Of a DNA stretch of 51,456 nucleotides, positions 8,472 to 17,366 are shown one piece after another. A program made the translations under genes and the position numbers. This stretch comes from a virus. The notes beneath the pieces are model-generated. The model did not search any database. It had not been told where the DNA came from and was given only the letters and a program-made list of their open reading frames with translations. Position 1 is the first letter of the stretch, and each line of letters begins with the position of its first letter. Location: positions 1 through 51,456 of the IMG/VR virus record IMGVR_UViG_3300010430_000064. One strand, written 5' to 3'.

Positions 8472-10031
8472 ATGGCGATTATAGAGAATAGATCTACTAC
8501 AGAAGGGGATGTGTTAATTATACGGACTGAAGAGCCGATAGTTGGGCTTGTCTCCCTTCTTGGGTTTACTGACCAAACGGTTGGTGAAACCCCACAGGAT
8601 TATTTTCGTAAAGAATTTAGATATTCTGTTAATGGGGGGCTAACTTATACCCCATGGGTAGAATTGACTTCCGCTAATATTATGTCAGCTAATGTTAGCA
8701 AAAAAGATAATTTCATCATTGAATATAGGTATATCCGAGTTGGTAATGTTGGAGAACTTGCATTTGAAAATATTTTATTGAATGGGCAATTTGAAGAATT
8801 AAATTACCCTATTTATGATAGGTTGCCATTTAGTGATTTCTTCCCAATAAAAGACCCAAATGTATTTGGGTGGGCTTTAAATGTTTTGGAGAAGCTTTAC
8901 CAAAAAGGAATTCTTCCGGATTATGTTGAAAGGTTAGAAACAGGGGCTGTTGACGAAGATGAAGATTTTATCGCTTTCTGGAATTCAATTACAGAATTCT
9001 TTGCAATCCTTGTCTATTTTTCGAGACAATTCCAAAATTTGCATACTAATACAACCTTGTTAAGATTATTTGTAGAAACAAGAGGGTTGTTTACTTGTGA
9101 TACTCAAGATTTAGAACAATTGAATTTCTTAGCTTCTAACCTTTACGATGAATATCGTAAGCGTGGGACTAGACAAATAAATTTACCAAAGTCTGGGGAT
9201 GTTCCTGTTGATGGTGAATTATTGAGATTACTTTGTTGGGAAGCTAAAGATGAATTTATTTTTGCCCTTACTAAAAGGGGCGAGATGGGCTGGTGCCTTG
9301 GTAATTCATCCCCAATGTACACAGGGGCGGATGAGATTGTCAATATTAACAAATCTTATGAATTTACCCGTGAAGTTTTAGATCTCACCAAATATCCCCT
9401 AATAAACAGCAATGATATCACATTAGAACAGAAGAACGGAATTTCTATGATGAAATTAACTACTTCCGGAGCTGATGCTGGTATTGGGAATTCTACAGAA
9501 ACGGATAAGTTAATCCCAATTGATAGTGGATTAGATTATATGTTGATGTTTAGGGTTATCGCTGAAGATTTAACGGCTGATTTAGATTTTGGTGTAGTAG
9601 TTTTCAATAAGGATAGGCAGATTATTGGCATACAATCAATTGTGGATGGTTCCATTTCCAATATGTTCTTTGAAAATCAAGGGGTGAACCAAGCTGATGT
9701 AGAATATTGGGTTCGGGGTATTATTTTTAATTCGGGGAAAGCATTGAATTCTTCGGATTCCTTACCAATTGGATTTGGTAACAATCTAAGGTTCGTTGAA
9801 GGTGCAGAGTATATCCTACCCGTAATCAAATGTAGTAATTCTACAAAATTTATCAATAGTATTGATGTGAGACCTTTAGCATTACCAATTTCTAGGGGGG
9901 TGCTCACCCCAAAGAATTTTACCTTTGGATATTTTGAAAATAATGGCAGCTTGAATGACGATGATGCTAAACTCGAGATAAATTCCAAACTGATTTCTTA
10001 TAATCAGTTTATAAAAATAAAATGGTTGTAA
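8472..10031 (+). CDS. Tail/baseplate protein, probably P2 gpI-like N-terminal part
   Basis: A 519-aa protein starting directly at the base after the holin stop. The N-terminal ~110 residues are beta-rich. Residues about 120-270 are helical, with 'FWNSITEFFAILVYFSRQF' and 'NLYDEYRKRGT', which resemble tail protein I/wedge proteins that link baseplate and fibres. The C-terminal ~200 residues look like a beta-sandwich, possibly a carbohydrate-binding-type module ('LDYMLMFRVIAED', 'FGVVVFNKDRQIIG'). It lies immediately before a tail fibre gene, as gpI precedes fibre gpH in P2-like phages. I am confident it is structural and less sure of the subfamily. Confidence 0.65.
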   Translation: MAIIENRSTTEGDVLIIRTEEPIVGLVSLLGFTDQTVGETPQDYFRKEFRYSVNGGLTYTPWVELTSANIMSANVSKKDNFIIEYRYIRVGNVGELAFENILLNGQFEELNYPIYDRLPFSDFFPIKDPNVFGWALNVLEKLYQKGILPDYVERLETGAVDEDEDFIAFWNSITEFFAILVYFSRQFQNLHTNTTLLRLFVETRGLFTCDTQDLEQLNFLASNLYDEYRKRGTRQINLPKSGDVPVDGELLRLLCWEAKDEFIFALTKRGEMGWCLGNSSPMYTGADEIVNINKSYEFTREVLDLTKYPLINSNDITLEQKNGISMMKLTTSGADAGIGNSTETDKLIPIDSGLDYMLMFRVIAEDLTADLDFGVVVFNKDRQIIGIQSIVDGSISNMFFENQGVNQADVEYWVRGIIFNSGKALNSSDSLPIGFGNNLRFVEGAEYILPVIKCSNSTKFINSIDVRPLALPISRGVLTPKNFTFGYFENNGSLNDDDAKLEINSKLISYNQFIKIKWL

Positions 10032-11524
10032 TGGATAAAAGTGGAAATTTAAATATATATAGAAATCTGTTTTTAGATGTAGAAGAATTGAATAGATTTT
10101 TTGATTTCAATGAAAACTCTGTTTCAAACCTACTATTCACGATAAATGCTCAGAATTTTGGTGTGATAAATACAGCTCCGAATTTATCTGCGAATCAAAG
10201 TTTTTTGCTTTCATCTGGTAGTGTTCCTGGGACTATTAGGTTGACGGATACTTCTTACGGTTTGGATAGTGGGGGACAATTCATTTTCCAAGAGCCTTTT
10301 GATAATTTACCTATTCAGGACACTAATGGCAATGCTATACAGGATCAATGGGCTTGGGTTGTTATCCAACATAAGGAGGTGAAATATGAAGAGGGGATTG
10401 TTTCAATAGACGTTGATGGTAATCTCCGTGGAGTAAACACAGAATTCACAAGAGTTTTGAGGGGGCAAGGTAGTGGATTTTCTACATTTGTGAGGCTTTA
10501 CACCCAAGGTGATGACCGTGAAATTACACTTTCTACGTTGAATAGCCAATTATATGAGGTTACAGATTTGGTAGATGATACCTCTGTTATTTTAAGTGGG
10601 GATTTCCAAGCTGAGAGTAATCTAAGGTATGTTGTTTTTGGGACATTTGCTTTGGGGCAAGATTCTTCAGCGATAGCAGCAGGTGGTATCTACAATTACA
10701 ATGGGACTAGAATTACATTTATTCCGGAAGTCTTAACTGATTTCCCTCCTGTTGATTCAATAACCGCTGGGGAACAATTTTTTGTGGCAAGAGTATTTTG
10801 GAATACAACTACAAACATTGTTGAGGTTCAGGATAAAAGGAGTTTTACAGCGGTGAACCCTTTGACTTCAGAATCTACCACATTCAATAATTATTACCAA
10901 TTGAATTTTGGGGATATTATTGTGAACAATAAAGCTAATATTGATGCTTCAAATATCCCTACAGAATTTGCGGATGAATGGAGGGCAGCACTTTCTTTAT
11001 TCTCTCAAGATGAAATAAATAATGCTTTAGGTAATAAAGCCAATCGTGGGGGGGATAATCTCCAAAACGTAGCAACATGGAGGCAGAATTTGGAAGTCCC
11101 TTCTAATACTGAATTTGCGAATAAAGCGAATAAGGATGCCACGGGAATGAATACAGCCCAAATTAATGCTTGGAAGGCATTATTGGAGGTTCAAGCAGCA
11201 CCAAGTGATACAGGCTGGATAGCTTGTGAGAATCCAAGTGGGCTTTCAAGTTTCAGTATTAGGGCAAGGCAAATAGGAAAACATATTATCATTGCAGGGA
11301 GTGTTTCATTTACTGGTGGGAGTGATACAACCGTGTTTAGATTGCCAAGTGCAATACCAAACCCACCGTATGCAATGGGGTATTGTGCCCATACAGGAAC
11401 TGGCGGAGAAAATAACAGGGCAGTCAACATAAGGATGCTAGCAAATGCGAACACTTGTGTTGCATACGATGCTGATGAAGACCTTGCTATCTACATCAAT
11501 TTTTCTTACTTTACAAGTAATTAA
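10022..11524 (+). CDS. Tail fibre protein
   Basis: A 500-aa protein. Residues about 1-290 form a phage-fibre attachment region ('NLRGVNTEFTRVLRGQGSGF', 'FFVARVFWNTTTNIVEVQD'). A shaft follows with repeated 'NKAN' segments (NNKANIDAS, GNKANRGGDNL, ANKANKDATG), common in caudoviral fibres. Residues about 400-500 form a compact C-terminal head beginning 'GWIACENPSGLSSF', like small collar/receptor-binding domains. An alternative ATG at 10031 would create the TAATG junction used elsewhere and removes only three residues. It probably forms trimers and carries host recognition. Confidence 0.8.
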   Translation: MVVMDKSGNLNIYRNLFLDVEELNRFFDFNENSVSNLLFTINAQNFGVINTAPNLSANQSFLLSSGSVPGTIRLTDTSYGLDSGGQFIFQEPFDNLPIQDTNGNAIQDQWAWVVIQHKEVKYEEGIVSIDVDGNLRGVNTEFTRVLRGQGSGFSTFVRLYTQGDDREITLSTLNSQLYEVTDLVDDTSVILSGDFQAESNLRYVVFGTFALGQDSSAIAAGGIYNYNGTRITFIPEVLTDFPPVDSITAGEQFFVARVFWNTTTNIVEVQDKRSFTAVNPLTSESTTFNNYYQLNFGDIIVNNKANIDASNIPTEFADEWRAALSLFSQDEINNALGNKANRGGDNLQNVATWRQNLEVPSNTEFANKANKDATGMNTAQINAWKALLEVQAAPSDTGWIACENPSGLSSFSIRARQIGKHIIIAGSVSFTGGSDTTVFRLPSAIPNPPYAMGYCAHTGTGGENNRAVNIRMLANANTCVAYDADEDLAIYINFSYFTSN

Positions 11525-11526
11525 TT

Positions 11527-12081
11527 ATGAGATTATTCTATACAATAACAAGTGGGGTTGATCAAATTCAACCAAAGCCGAGTAATTCACTGGGGGGGTT
11601 CAGGTCTTCTTCACCTGTCCCAAATGGCACATTTAGTAATCTATTTGGGGAAATCAGTAAGTTAACTGTACAGCGTGGGGATAGACCTCAGTACATTGGG
11701 TTGATTTTAAGGAATGAAACAGGGGCAGCCGTAACAAATGTTGAGATTTGGTTTGATTATCCTGAGGGGGCTTATTCTACATTTAGAATCGCTGCTGTTG
11801 CTTTGACAGCAAATGGGCAAATGGAAGATGTTCCGAATTCATATTCTAAACCCCTTAACGCAACATTCTTTGAAGCTAACGGATCAGCTAATCTAGTTGG
11901 GGTTGGTGATATTGCACAAGATGGGCAATTGGGGATATGGATTGAACGTACTTTGGACATTGATTTAATCAGGCAAACTCAAGCTAATATTTATGAGCCA
12001 ACCGCCGAAGACCCTAGGAGATTCCAACCTATTGAATTAGATAAAGTGGAAGATATAAAAATTAATATTAAATGGGATTAA
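11527..12081 (+). CDS. Probable virion structural protein, unknown
   Basis: A 184-aa protein with an Ig-like beta-sandwich look: 'YIGLILRNETGAAVTNVEIWFDYP' followed by 'RIAAVALTANGQMEDVPNSY'. The C-terminus has 'DGQLGIWIERTLDID', which resembles decoration or fibre-associated proteins next to tail fibres. It is the last gene of the tail cluster, and its stop codon lies in the loop of an intrinsic terminator. A fibre accessory or decorating protein is the best guess. I do not recognise a named family. Confidence 0.7.
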   Translation: MRLFYTITSGVDQIQPKPSNSLGGFRSSSPVPNGTFSNLFGEISKLTVQRGDRPQYIGLILRNETGAAVTNVEIWFDYPEGAYSTFRIAAVALTANGQMEDVPNSYSKPLNATFFEANGSANLVGVGDIAQDGQLGIWIERTLDIDLIRQTQANIYEPTAEDPRRFQPIELDKVEDIKINIKWD

Positions 12082-12102
12082 TTCCCGTTTAATATTTTTA
12101 TT
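12067..12102 (+). terminator. Intrinsic terminator ending the tail operon
   Basis: An 11-bp stem pairs ATTAAATGGGA (12067-12077) with TCCCGTTTAAT (12083-12093), with one G-T wobble and a 5-nt loop. ATTTTTATT follows. The stop codon of the preceding gene (12079-12081) falls in the loop, so transcription ends right at the end of translation. Confidence 0.85.
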
Positions 12103-12114
12103 AACTTTACTTTT

Positions 12115-12636
12115 ATGAAGCAAAAAATCGTAACATTGTACCAGATATTTGTTCGGTACACATCCGGAAACTTTCTCTATTATTTCTCCCCATCCAAAAG
12201 GGAAGAAACGATGATATTGAATTTCGTCACAACCTTTGCAAAGGATTATGACGATGATTCATTATTTGATTATTTCACATTCCAATTTTTTAGGTATAAT
12301 GATATTGAAACTAAGTTCGACAGGGTAATGTTGAATTGGGTTATTGGGAAGGCAGCAATTGAAAAATGGAATAAGAAAAGTGATAGCCATTTATTTAAGG
12401 CGAAAGAATTTGCTTATAAAAATGGGATTCAAAACCCATTTAGGGATACTAAGATAAAAAAGAGTAAATCTGAGGGATTTACCTTAGGAGATACCCCCTT
12501 TTATAATCGTGAACGGAAAAGGTTCTACGGGAAGAAAAGGGGTTTGATACATTGTATAGAAATGGGGCTTTTTAATTCAGAATTGGATATTTGTAAAAAG
12601 TGCCCTAATTTTAAAGTTTGCGATGGTCAAGTATGA
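12115..12636 (+). CDS. Unknown protein with C-terminal Cys cluster
   Basis: A 173-aa basic protein I cannot assign. The N-terminal half is rich in aromatic residues (LYQIF, FLYYF, FDYFTFQFFRY). The middle is lysine-rich. The C-terminus has a short 'CKKCPNFKVC' cluster (CxxCxxxxxC) after a more distant Cys, which could bind zinc or an iron-sulphur cluster. It is the first gene after the tail-operon terminator and overlaps the HNH-like gene by 14 nt, so it belongs to the terminase/replication transcription unit. No promoter of the TTTG type is visible before it. Confidence 0.7.
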   Translation: MKQKIVTLYQIFVRYTSGNFLYYFSPSKREETMILNFVTTFAKDYDDDSLFDYFTFQFFRYNDIETKFDRVMLNWVIGKAAIEKWNKKSDSHLFKAKEFAYKNGIQNPFRDTKIKKSKSEGFTLGDTPFYNRERKRFYGKKRGLIHCIEMGLFNSELDICKKCPNFKVCDGQV

Positions 12637-13117
12637 AGAAGAACCGTGTGCCTGTGGAAACCATTATATCCAAAACAGGACAAAGTGGCTTTGCTCAGAT
12701 TGTGTTTATAAAAGGAACCATGGGGGGAAGGCCAGAAGAGAGGTAGCTCTAGAAAAGGAAAAAGAAAAACAGATTAATTTTAAAAATAAAAAGCGAAAGA
12801 AAAATAAGAAGAAATCATCAAAGAAAAAGAAGGAGCCTACGGGGGAATATGATTTGTTTTTGGTGATTTGGGGAGAGCGAGAGCATATTTGCCATAATTG
12901 TAAGATGAACCTAGATAGGTTTGTTGATACGGAGACTGGTAATCCCTCTGCTATGTTATTCATGCATATGGTTAGTAAAGGGGCAAATGGGAGATTGAGG
13001 TTGAAAAAGAAAAATATAAAATTGGGTTGCCCAGAATGCCATTATGCTCATGATCACCAAGGGAAGAAGGCATTTAAGAAACGCAAAAATCTGTATAAAA
13101 ATGAACAAATATTTTAG
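12623..13117 (+). CDS. HNH-like nuclease / zinc-finger protein
   Basis: A 164-aa very basic protein. The N-terminus has a CxC...CxxC zinc motif (CACG...CSDC). A long lysine-rich linker follows at about residues 45-70. The C-terminal ~80 residues look like an HNH fold: 'HICHNCK', then 'LFMHMVSKGANGRLRLKKKNIKLGC', then 'CPECHYAHD'. This arrangement of two CxxC pairs around a His-containing strand resembles phage HNH nucleases. HNH proteins near the terminase often assist packaging, although TerL here is 1.2 kb away. It could also be a recombination nuclease. Overlaps on both sides show tight coupling. Confidence 0.6.
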   Translation: MVKYEEEPCACGNHYIQNRTKWLCSDCVYKRNHGGKARREVALEKEKEKQINFKNKKRKKNKKKSSKKKKEPTGEYDLFLVIWGEREHICHNCKMNLDRFVDTETGNPSAMLFMHMVSKGANGRLRLKKKNIKLGCPECHYAHDHQGKKAFKKRKNLYKNEQIF

Positions 13118-13646
13118 GAGCGCAGTAGATAGGTTTAATAAAAAGTTTAAGAAAGAATCTTTCATTAGCCCTATTTCTGAGAAGGATGTCAAAATTATTG
13201 AGTATATTAAAGTTGCATTGGAAGAATCTCCTGCATACGGGGGGTTGATTGCCATTTTAGATGAATGGAAAGGGATTGCAGATGAAGAAATACTTGGGAA
13301 TGTTGAGAATTGGCTTGTAGAAACTTCTGGGGATGATGAAGAAGAGGGAGAGGAAAAGGAAGAAAGTAAACTTGAAAAGATGCTCAAACGACCCCCAATT
13401 GTTGTTTTAAATGGGGAGCGTATCCAACTACAACTTATCTACAGTTATGCTAAGTATGAACTTTATGATGATAATGGGGATTTTGATAGCTATTGTATAA
13501 AGCTAAATGAAACCCCAGAGGAAGTGAAAAGAATTCCTCTCTTTGCCAACTATCTAGTTAAATTCTACGATGAAGATTTAAGGGATGAAACAATTGAAAA
13601 ATTAGATAAATGGTTCAAAGAGTTTAATACTAATATTTTAAAATAA
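13101..13646 (+). CDS. Unknown acidic protein
   Basis: A 181-aa protein counted from ATG 13101. An upstream in-frame ATG at 13044 would add 19 basic residues wholly inside the HNH gene, so the later start (17-nt overlap) is preferred. The N-terminus is basic and amphipathic (MNKYFRSAVDRFNKKFKK). A strongly acidic linker lies at about residues 73-89 (DDEEEGEEKEE). The C-terminal half is helical (FANYLVKFYDEDLRDETIEKLDKWF). I do not recognise the family. Its position before the exonuclease and terminase suggests a replication or packaging accessory role. Confidence 0.65.
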   Translation: MNKYFRSAVDRFNKKFKKESFISPISEKDVKIIEYIKVALEESPAYGGLIAILDEWKGIADEEILGNVENWLVETSGDDEEEGEEKEESKLEKMLKRPPIVVLNGERIQLQLIYSYAKYELYDDNGDFDSYCIKLNETPEEVKRIPLFANYLVKFYDEDLRDETIEKLDKWFKEFNTNILK

Positions 13647-13650
13647 TTTT

Positions 13651-14310
13651 ATGTATTCACCGTATCAAAATTTTGCTGTGGTCGATGTCGAAACGGGAGG
13701 GCTCCTGACTAAGGAGAAGAAAGCCGTGTATGATATCGCTCTCACAGAGATCGCAATAGTTATTGTTGATAGCAATTTGGAAATAGTCCATAAGGATAGT
13801 TGGTTGATAAAGCCTTATAATGATGCTGAGTATCAGCCAGGAGCGGAAAAGGTGTCCGGAATATCTAAAAAGATGTGTGAGGAAGATGGTGTCGATATTG
13901 AATTTGCTTGTAAAGAATTCATAAAGGTAGCCAAGAAATATAAGGTTCATTCCAAGCCACCTACTTTAGTTGGGCATAATTATATCAAGTTTGATAAGTT
14001 TTTTGTTGAGAATTTCTTAGCTTATTGTGGGGAAGATATCAACAAGTATTTCAATAAAGAACCTGAGGATACCATTAAATTTGCTAGGATGAAAAAGCCT
14101 GAGGCAAGTGGGTATAGCTTAGGGGAAAGTTGTGTTGGTGCAGAAATTAATTTGGTACAAGCCCACAGGGCATTGCCAGATACGATAGCAACAGCAGAGC
14201 TTTGGATTTCCTACCTAAAGGGATTAAGGGGGCTGAATTCTCCTAAAAAGTCCAAAAAAGGTAAAAAGGAAAAACCAGAAAAACGGTTTAGACAAAAATT
14301 TGAAATTTAA
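13651..14310 (+). CDS. DEDDh 3'-5' exonuclease (DnaQ/epsilon-like)
   Basis: A 219-aa protein with all three exonuclease motifs: Exo I 'DVETGG' (about residue 12), Exo II 'GHNYIKFDKFF' (about 108) and Exo III 'AHRALPDT' (about 171, HxxxxD). This is the DEDDh class, as in the epsilon proofreading subunit of Pol III. The tail is lysine-rich (PKKSKKGKKEKPEK). The phage also encodes a Pol III alpha without internal exonuclease at 27255-30644, so this protein is a good candidate for proofreading. Its stop overlaps the terminase ATG as TAATG. It could instead be a repair or host-DNA degradation enzyme. Confidence 0.88.
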   Translation: MYSPYQNFAVVDVETGGLLTKEKKAVYDIALTEIAIVIVDSNLEIVHKDSWLIKPYNDAEYQPGAEKVSGISKKMCEEDGVDIEFACKEFIKVAKKYKVHSKPPTLVGHNYIKFDKFFVENFLAYCGEDINKYFNKEPEDTIKFARMKKPEASGYSLGESCVGAEINLVQAHRALPDTIATAELWISYLKGLRGLNSPKKSKKGKKEKPEKRFRQKFEI

Positions 14311-15977
14311 TGCTAATTCCCCCAACACTGTCTACAGTTCAGTTACATAATTCTTTCAATTATGCGGAAGATATTGTAAAGAATTTGTCCGACAAAGCAA
14401 TTACAGAATTGCTAGAGGGGTACGGCAATGACATAGATAAACTATTAGATTCTATATTGGTTGAAACAAATAATATTATTAATTTTAACCACGAAAAAAT
14501 AGAATCAAGCAATCTTCACTACCTATCACATTTAGAGCAATCTATGCATAGTGAGTTGAAGAGGGTTTGCTACAATTATTTTAAAACAACTTGCCTCCCA
14601 GAATTTGATCAAAACTGGAGAAATTTAGAATGGGGGAATATGGCTCAGCTTTATTCCCATTTAGGTTTATTGGCAAGCCGTTCTTCCGGAAAAAGTTATG
14701 AATTTAGTTTAGCTTATCCGATATGGAAAATGTATAGGTATCGTCGCCCAAATATGGGTCGTGATACTTATGACAATAAAATGTCAAAGGAAGGGGTAAT
14801 TGTAACAAATGCTTTGAATTTAGGTAGAAAGCTCTTATCTAAGATTAATGAGGAAATCATGGTAAATGATATTCTTCGTGAAGAATTAGTTGGGGTAAAA
14901 AGGTCAGAATCACAATTAGGTGCTGATAAAATTATCACAAAGAAAGGCTCAATGGTTGAACTTAGGTCTTTCGGGAACTCTATTCGTGGTTTGCACCCAG
15001 GATGGATAGTCGTAGATGATTTCCTTGATAAATCAGCTATCTATTCCCAGGAGCAAAGGGAAAAATTTAAAGAGGTTTTCACAGCGGAAATTATGCCCGC
15101 ATTGGAACCTAAAGGGAATATAATCGTAGTAGGTACACCATTTCACCCAGAGGACTTGTATGGTCTTGTATTAAGGAAAGATGGTCGCTTCATGCTGTTT
15201 GAATATCCTTCAATTTTCCCTGATGGAAGATTATTAGCACCTGACCGTTATGACTACGATAAGTTGATGCAAGAAAAGAATACTCTTGGGTCAATGGTTT
15301 TTGCTCGTGAGTATTTGATTACACCGATTTCAGATACTTCTTCTATTTTCCCTTGGGAATTTCTTAAGAAGTCATTTATCGGGATGGAGAATATCAACTT
15401 TGCTGATAATATTTCATCATATCCAATAAAGCTGAAACGTGTTATCACGGCGTGTGACCTTGCAATTACTGGTAATGTAGGTGGTGACTATTGTGCTTTT
15501 ATTACTTTAGGGGTTGATAATGATAATAATATCTATATCATTAACGTTTGGCATAAACACGGTGCTTCTTACGATGAGCAAATTAATCAAATTGCAAGCA
15601 TCAATCAAAGGTTTAAGCCTAATAAAATTGTAATAGAAAATAATGGCTTCCAAAGAGTAATCGCTGATTTAGCAAGGAATATGGGGTTAAAGAATATCTC
15701 AGAATTCCATCAAGGTACTTTGAAGAAAGATTTAAGAGAAGGATTTCCAGCATTGAGTGCAACGTTTGAGAGGGGTGCTATAAAAATCCCATATAAGGAT
15801 GGGGCAACTCGCAACATGGCAAGTGTACTATGTAGGGAATTAAATTCGATAACTTTCCATGAGGATAGTGGTAAGCTAGAAGCAGCGTCAGGGCATGATG
15901 ATTTAGCCCATGCACTTTATATTGGATTCCATGAATTAATTTTCAATAAACGGAATATTAATTTCCATTTAATTTAA
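14310..15977 (+). CDS. terL: Terminase large subunit
   Basis: A 555-aa DNA packaging motor. The ATPase part has a Walker A 'SRSSGKS' (about residues 122-128), a Walker B 'WIVVDDF' (about 232) and a coupling-type motif 'IVVGTPFHPEDLYG'. The RNase H-like nuclease part shows acidic residues in 'ITACDLAI' (about 378), 'IVIENNG' (about 441) and 'SGHDDLAHAL' (about 527). The enzyme cuts concatemers and pumps DNA into the capsid. No small terminase, portal or capsid gene lies in this window, which is unusual next to terL. Those genes must lie elsewhere, probably upstream of the tail cluster. Length is normal for the family. Confidence 0.93.
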   Translation: MLIPPTLSTVQLHNSFNYAEDIVKNLSDKAITELLEGYGNDIDKLLDSILVETNNIINFNHEKIESSNLHYLSHLEQSMHSELKRVCYNYFKTTCLPEFDQNWRNLEWGNMAQLYSHLGLLASRSSGKSYEFSLAYPIWKMYRYRRPNMGRDTYDNKMSKEGVIVTNALNLGRKLLSKINEEIMVNDILREELVGVKRSESQLGADKIITKKGSMVELRSFGNSIRGLHPGWIVVDDFLDKSAIYSQEQREKFKEVFTAEIMPALEPKGNIIVVGTPFHPEDLYGLVLRKDGRFMLFEYPSIFPDGRLLAPDRYDYDKLMQEKNTLGSMVFAREYLITPISDTSSIFPWEFLKKSFIGMENINFADNISSYPIKLKRVITACDLAITGNVGGDYCAFITLGVDNDNNIYIINVWHKHGASYDEQINQIASINQRFKPNKIVIENNGFQRVIADLARNMGLKNISEFHQGTLKKDLREGFPALSATFERGAIKIPYKDGATRNMASVLCRELNSITFHEDSGKLEAASGHDDLAHALYIGFHELIFNKRNINFHLI

Positions 15978-15986
15978 AATCGTAAT

Positions 15987-17366
15987 ATGAATTTAACGGA
16001 TTCGTTTTTGGATGAGATTTTCAAATTGTGCTTTATAAAGAAGCCTATTATGGAAATTGTAAATTCTCAACTAGAATATGAGTACATCCCAGTAGAGCTA
16101 AAGGAATATAAATTCATTCTTAAATCCATTAAGAATTTTTATAGCCTGAATAATGCCCTACCTTCAATTGGGGTGGTTAGCCAACAATTCAGCACTAAGC
16201 CTGAAATCCAGAATGCCTTGAAAAAGATTCAAGATGCCAAGGTTGCTGATGATTTTGCAATCCTTACACAATTGCAAAAATTTATCCAAGATAGCAAATT
16301 ACAGTTATTGATAGAAGATGTTGTTGAAACATATAATAATGATCAAACAGATTTAGCTTTTAGGAAATTATCGGATGGTGTTGAAAGTGTAAACAAAGTT
16401 GCAATAGGTGTCATGAAAGATCAGTTCATGAAAGTGTTTGCTGATTTTGACCATGATATGAAAGAAAATAGGGAGGAATCCGAAGAAGGTAATTATTATG
16501 AAGATAAAGTGCCTTTTGGGATTACTCCCTTAGATATGCTTACAGATGGAGGGTTAGATAAAGAAGATATCGCCCTTTGGATTATGCGTTCTGGGGTTGG
16601 TAAATCAACGGCTTTAAAACATTCTGGAATGTACGCTTGTAGATTAGGATATAATGTTTTACATATACAAGCAGAGGGCACTAAAAAAGAATGCAAAGTG
16701 AAATATAACCAAGTATGGTCTGGGCTTACATTTAGGCAAATTCAAACTGGTGATATTCCTGTTAAAAAATATAAGAAAATTCAGAAGGCTCTACAAAAAT
16801 TAAAGGCTAAGAAAAGGGAATTATCCGTTTATGCCTTTGAGCAATTTGGGGAGCCGTCAATGCTTGATATCCGAGAAATTGTGTTTGATTATTTTAAGGT
16901 GAACGGCTTCTTTCCGGATTTATTAATTATCGATTCCCTTGACCTTATCCATCCTGGAGATGGGTTGAAGTATGGTGTAGATACTCAGTCAATAAAAATG
17001 AAGCTTCAAAATACGGCTAAGAAAATGAAGAACTTGGCTGTTGAGGTTGGGACTAGGGTGTTAACAGCCACACAAACAAGTGATATCGCTGAGCAAGTAT
17101 GGAATGATAAGAATAAAGTGATTACCCGTTCAAATACAATGGGGGACCGAAATCTTGTAAATCCATTTAGTTATGTATTCACAGGCAATCAGACTAGGGA
17201 AGAGAGGAAGAAGAAACAGATGAGGATCTACGTTGATAAGTTAAGGAATTATGATACTAAAGGTGCTATCTATCCTATTGTGACTAATTATGGCCAAGGT
17301 AGGTTCTTTAACGTCAAGAAATCTTTTGAATTATTCCAAGAAGAGTATGAAGAAATTGCGGCTTGA
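15987..17366 (+). CDS. Replicative DNA helicase (DnaB-like)
   Basis: A 459-aa SF4 helicase. The N-terminal ~150 residues form a helical DnaB-like region. The RecA-like motor domain has a Walker A 'RSGVGKST' (about residues 201-208), 'HIQAEG' (motif Ia region), a Walker B 'LLIIDSLDLI' (about 312) and 'ATQTSD' (motif III/sensor). It is expected to unwind the phage fork as a hexamer together with the primase that follows. The leader contains 'AAAATCGTAAT', one of the recurrent AATCG start signals. Its end overlaps the primase start by 20 nt. Confidence 0.9.
   Translation: MNLTDSFLDEIFKLCFIKKPIMEIVNSQLEYEYIPVELKEYKFILKSIKNFYSLNNALPSIGVVSQQFSTKPEIQNALKKIQDAKVADDFAILTQLQKFIQDSKLQLLIEDVVETYNNDQTDLAFRKLSDGVESVNKVAIGVMKDQFMKVFADFDHDMKENREESEEGNYYEDKVPFGITPLDMLTDGGLDKEDIALWIMRSGVGKSTALKHSGMYACRLGYNVLHIQAEGTKKECKVKYNQVWSGLTFRQIQTGDIPVKKYKKIQKALQKLKAKKRELSVYAFEQFGEPSMLDIREIVFDYFKVNGFFPDLLIIDSLDLIHPGDGLKYGVDTQSIKMKLQNTAKKMKNLAVEVGTRVLTATQTSDIAEQVWNDKNKVITRSNTMGDRNLVNPFSYVFTGNQTREERKKKQMRIYVDKLRNYDTKGAIYPIVTNYGQGRFFNVKKSFELFQEEYEEIAA

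Noticed and set aside
13044-13100. Longer start for the acidic protein at 13101
   Set aside because: It would add a basic segment fully inside the HNH gene; ATG 13101 gives a small overlap like its neighbours.
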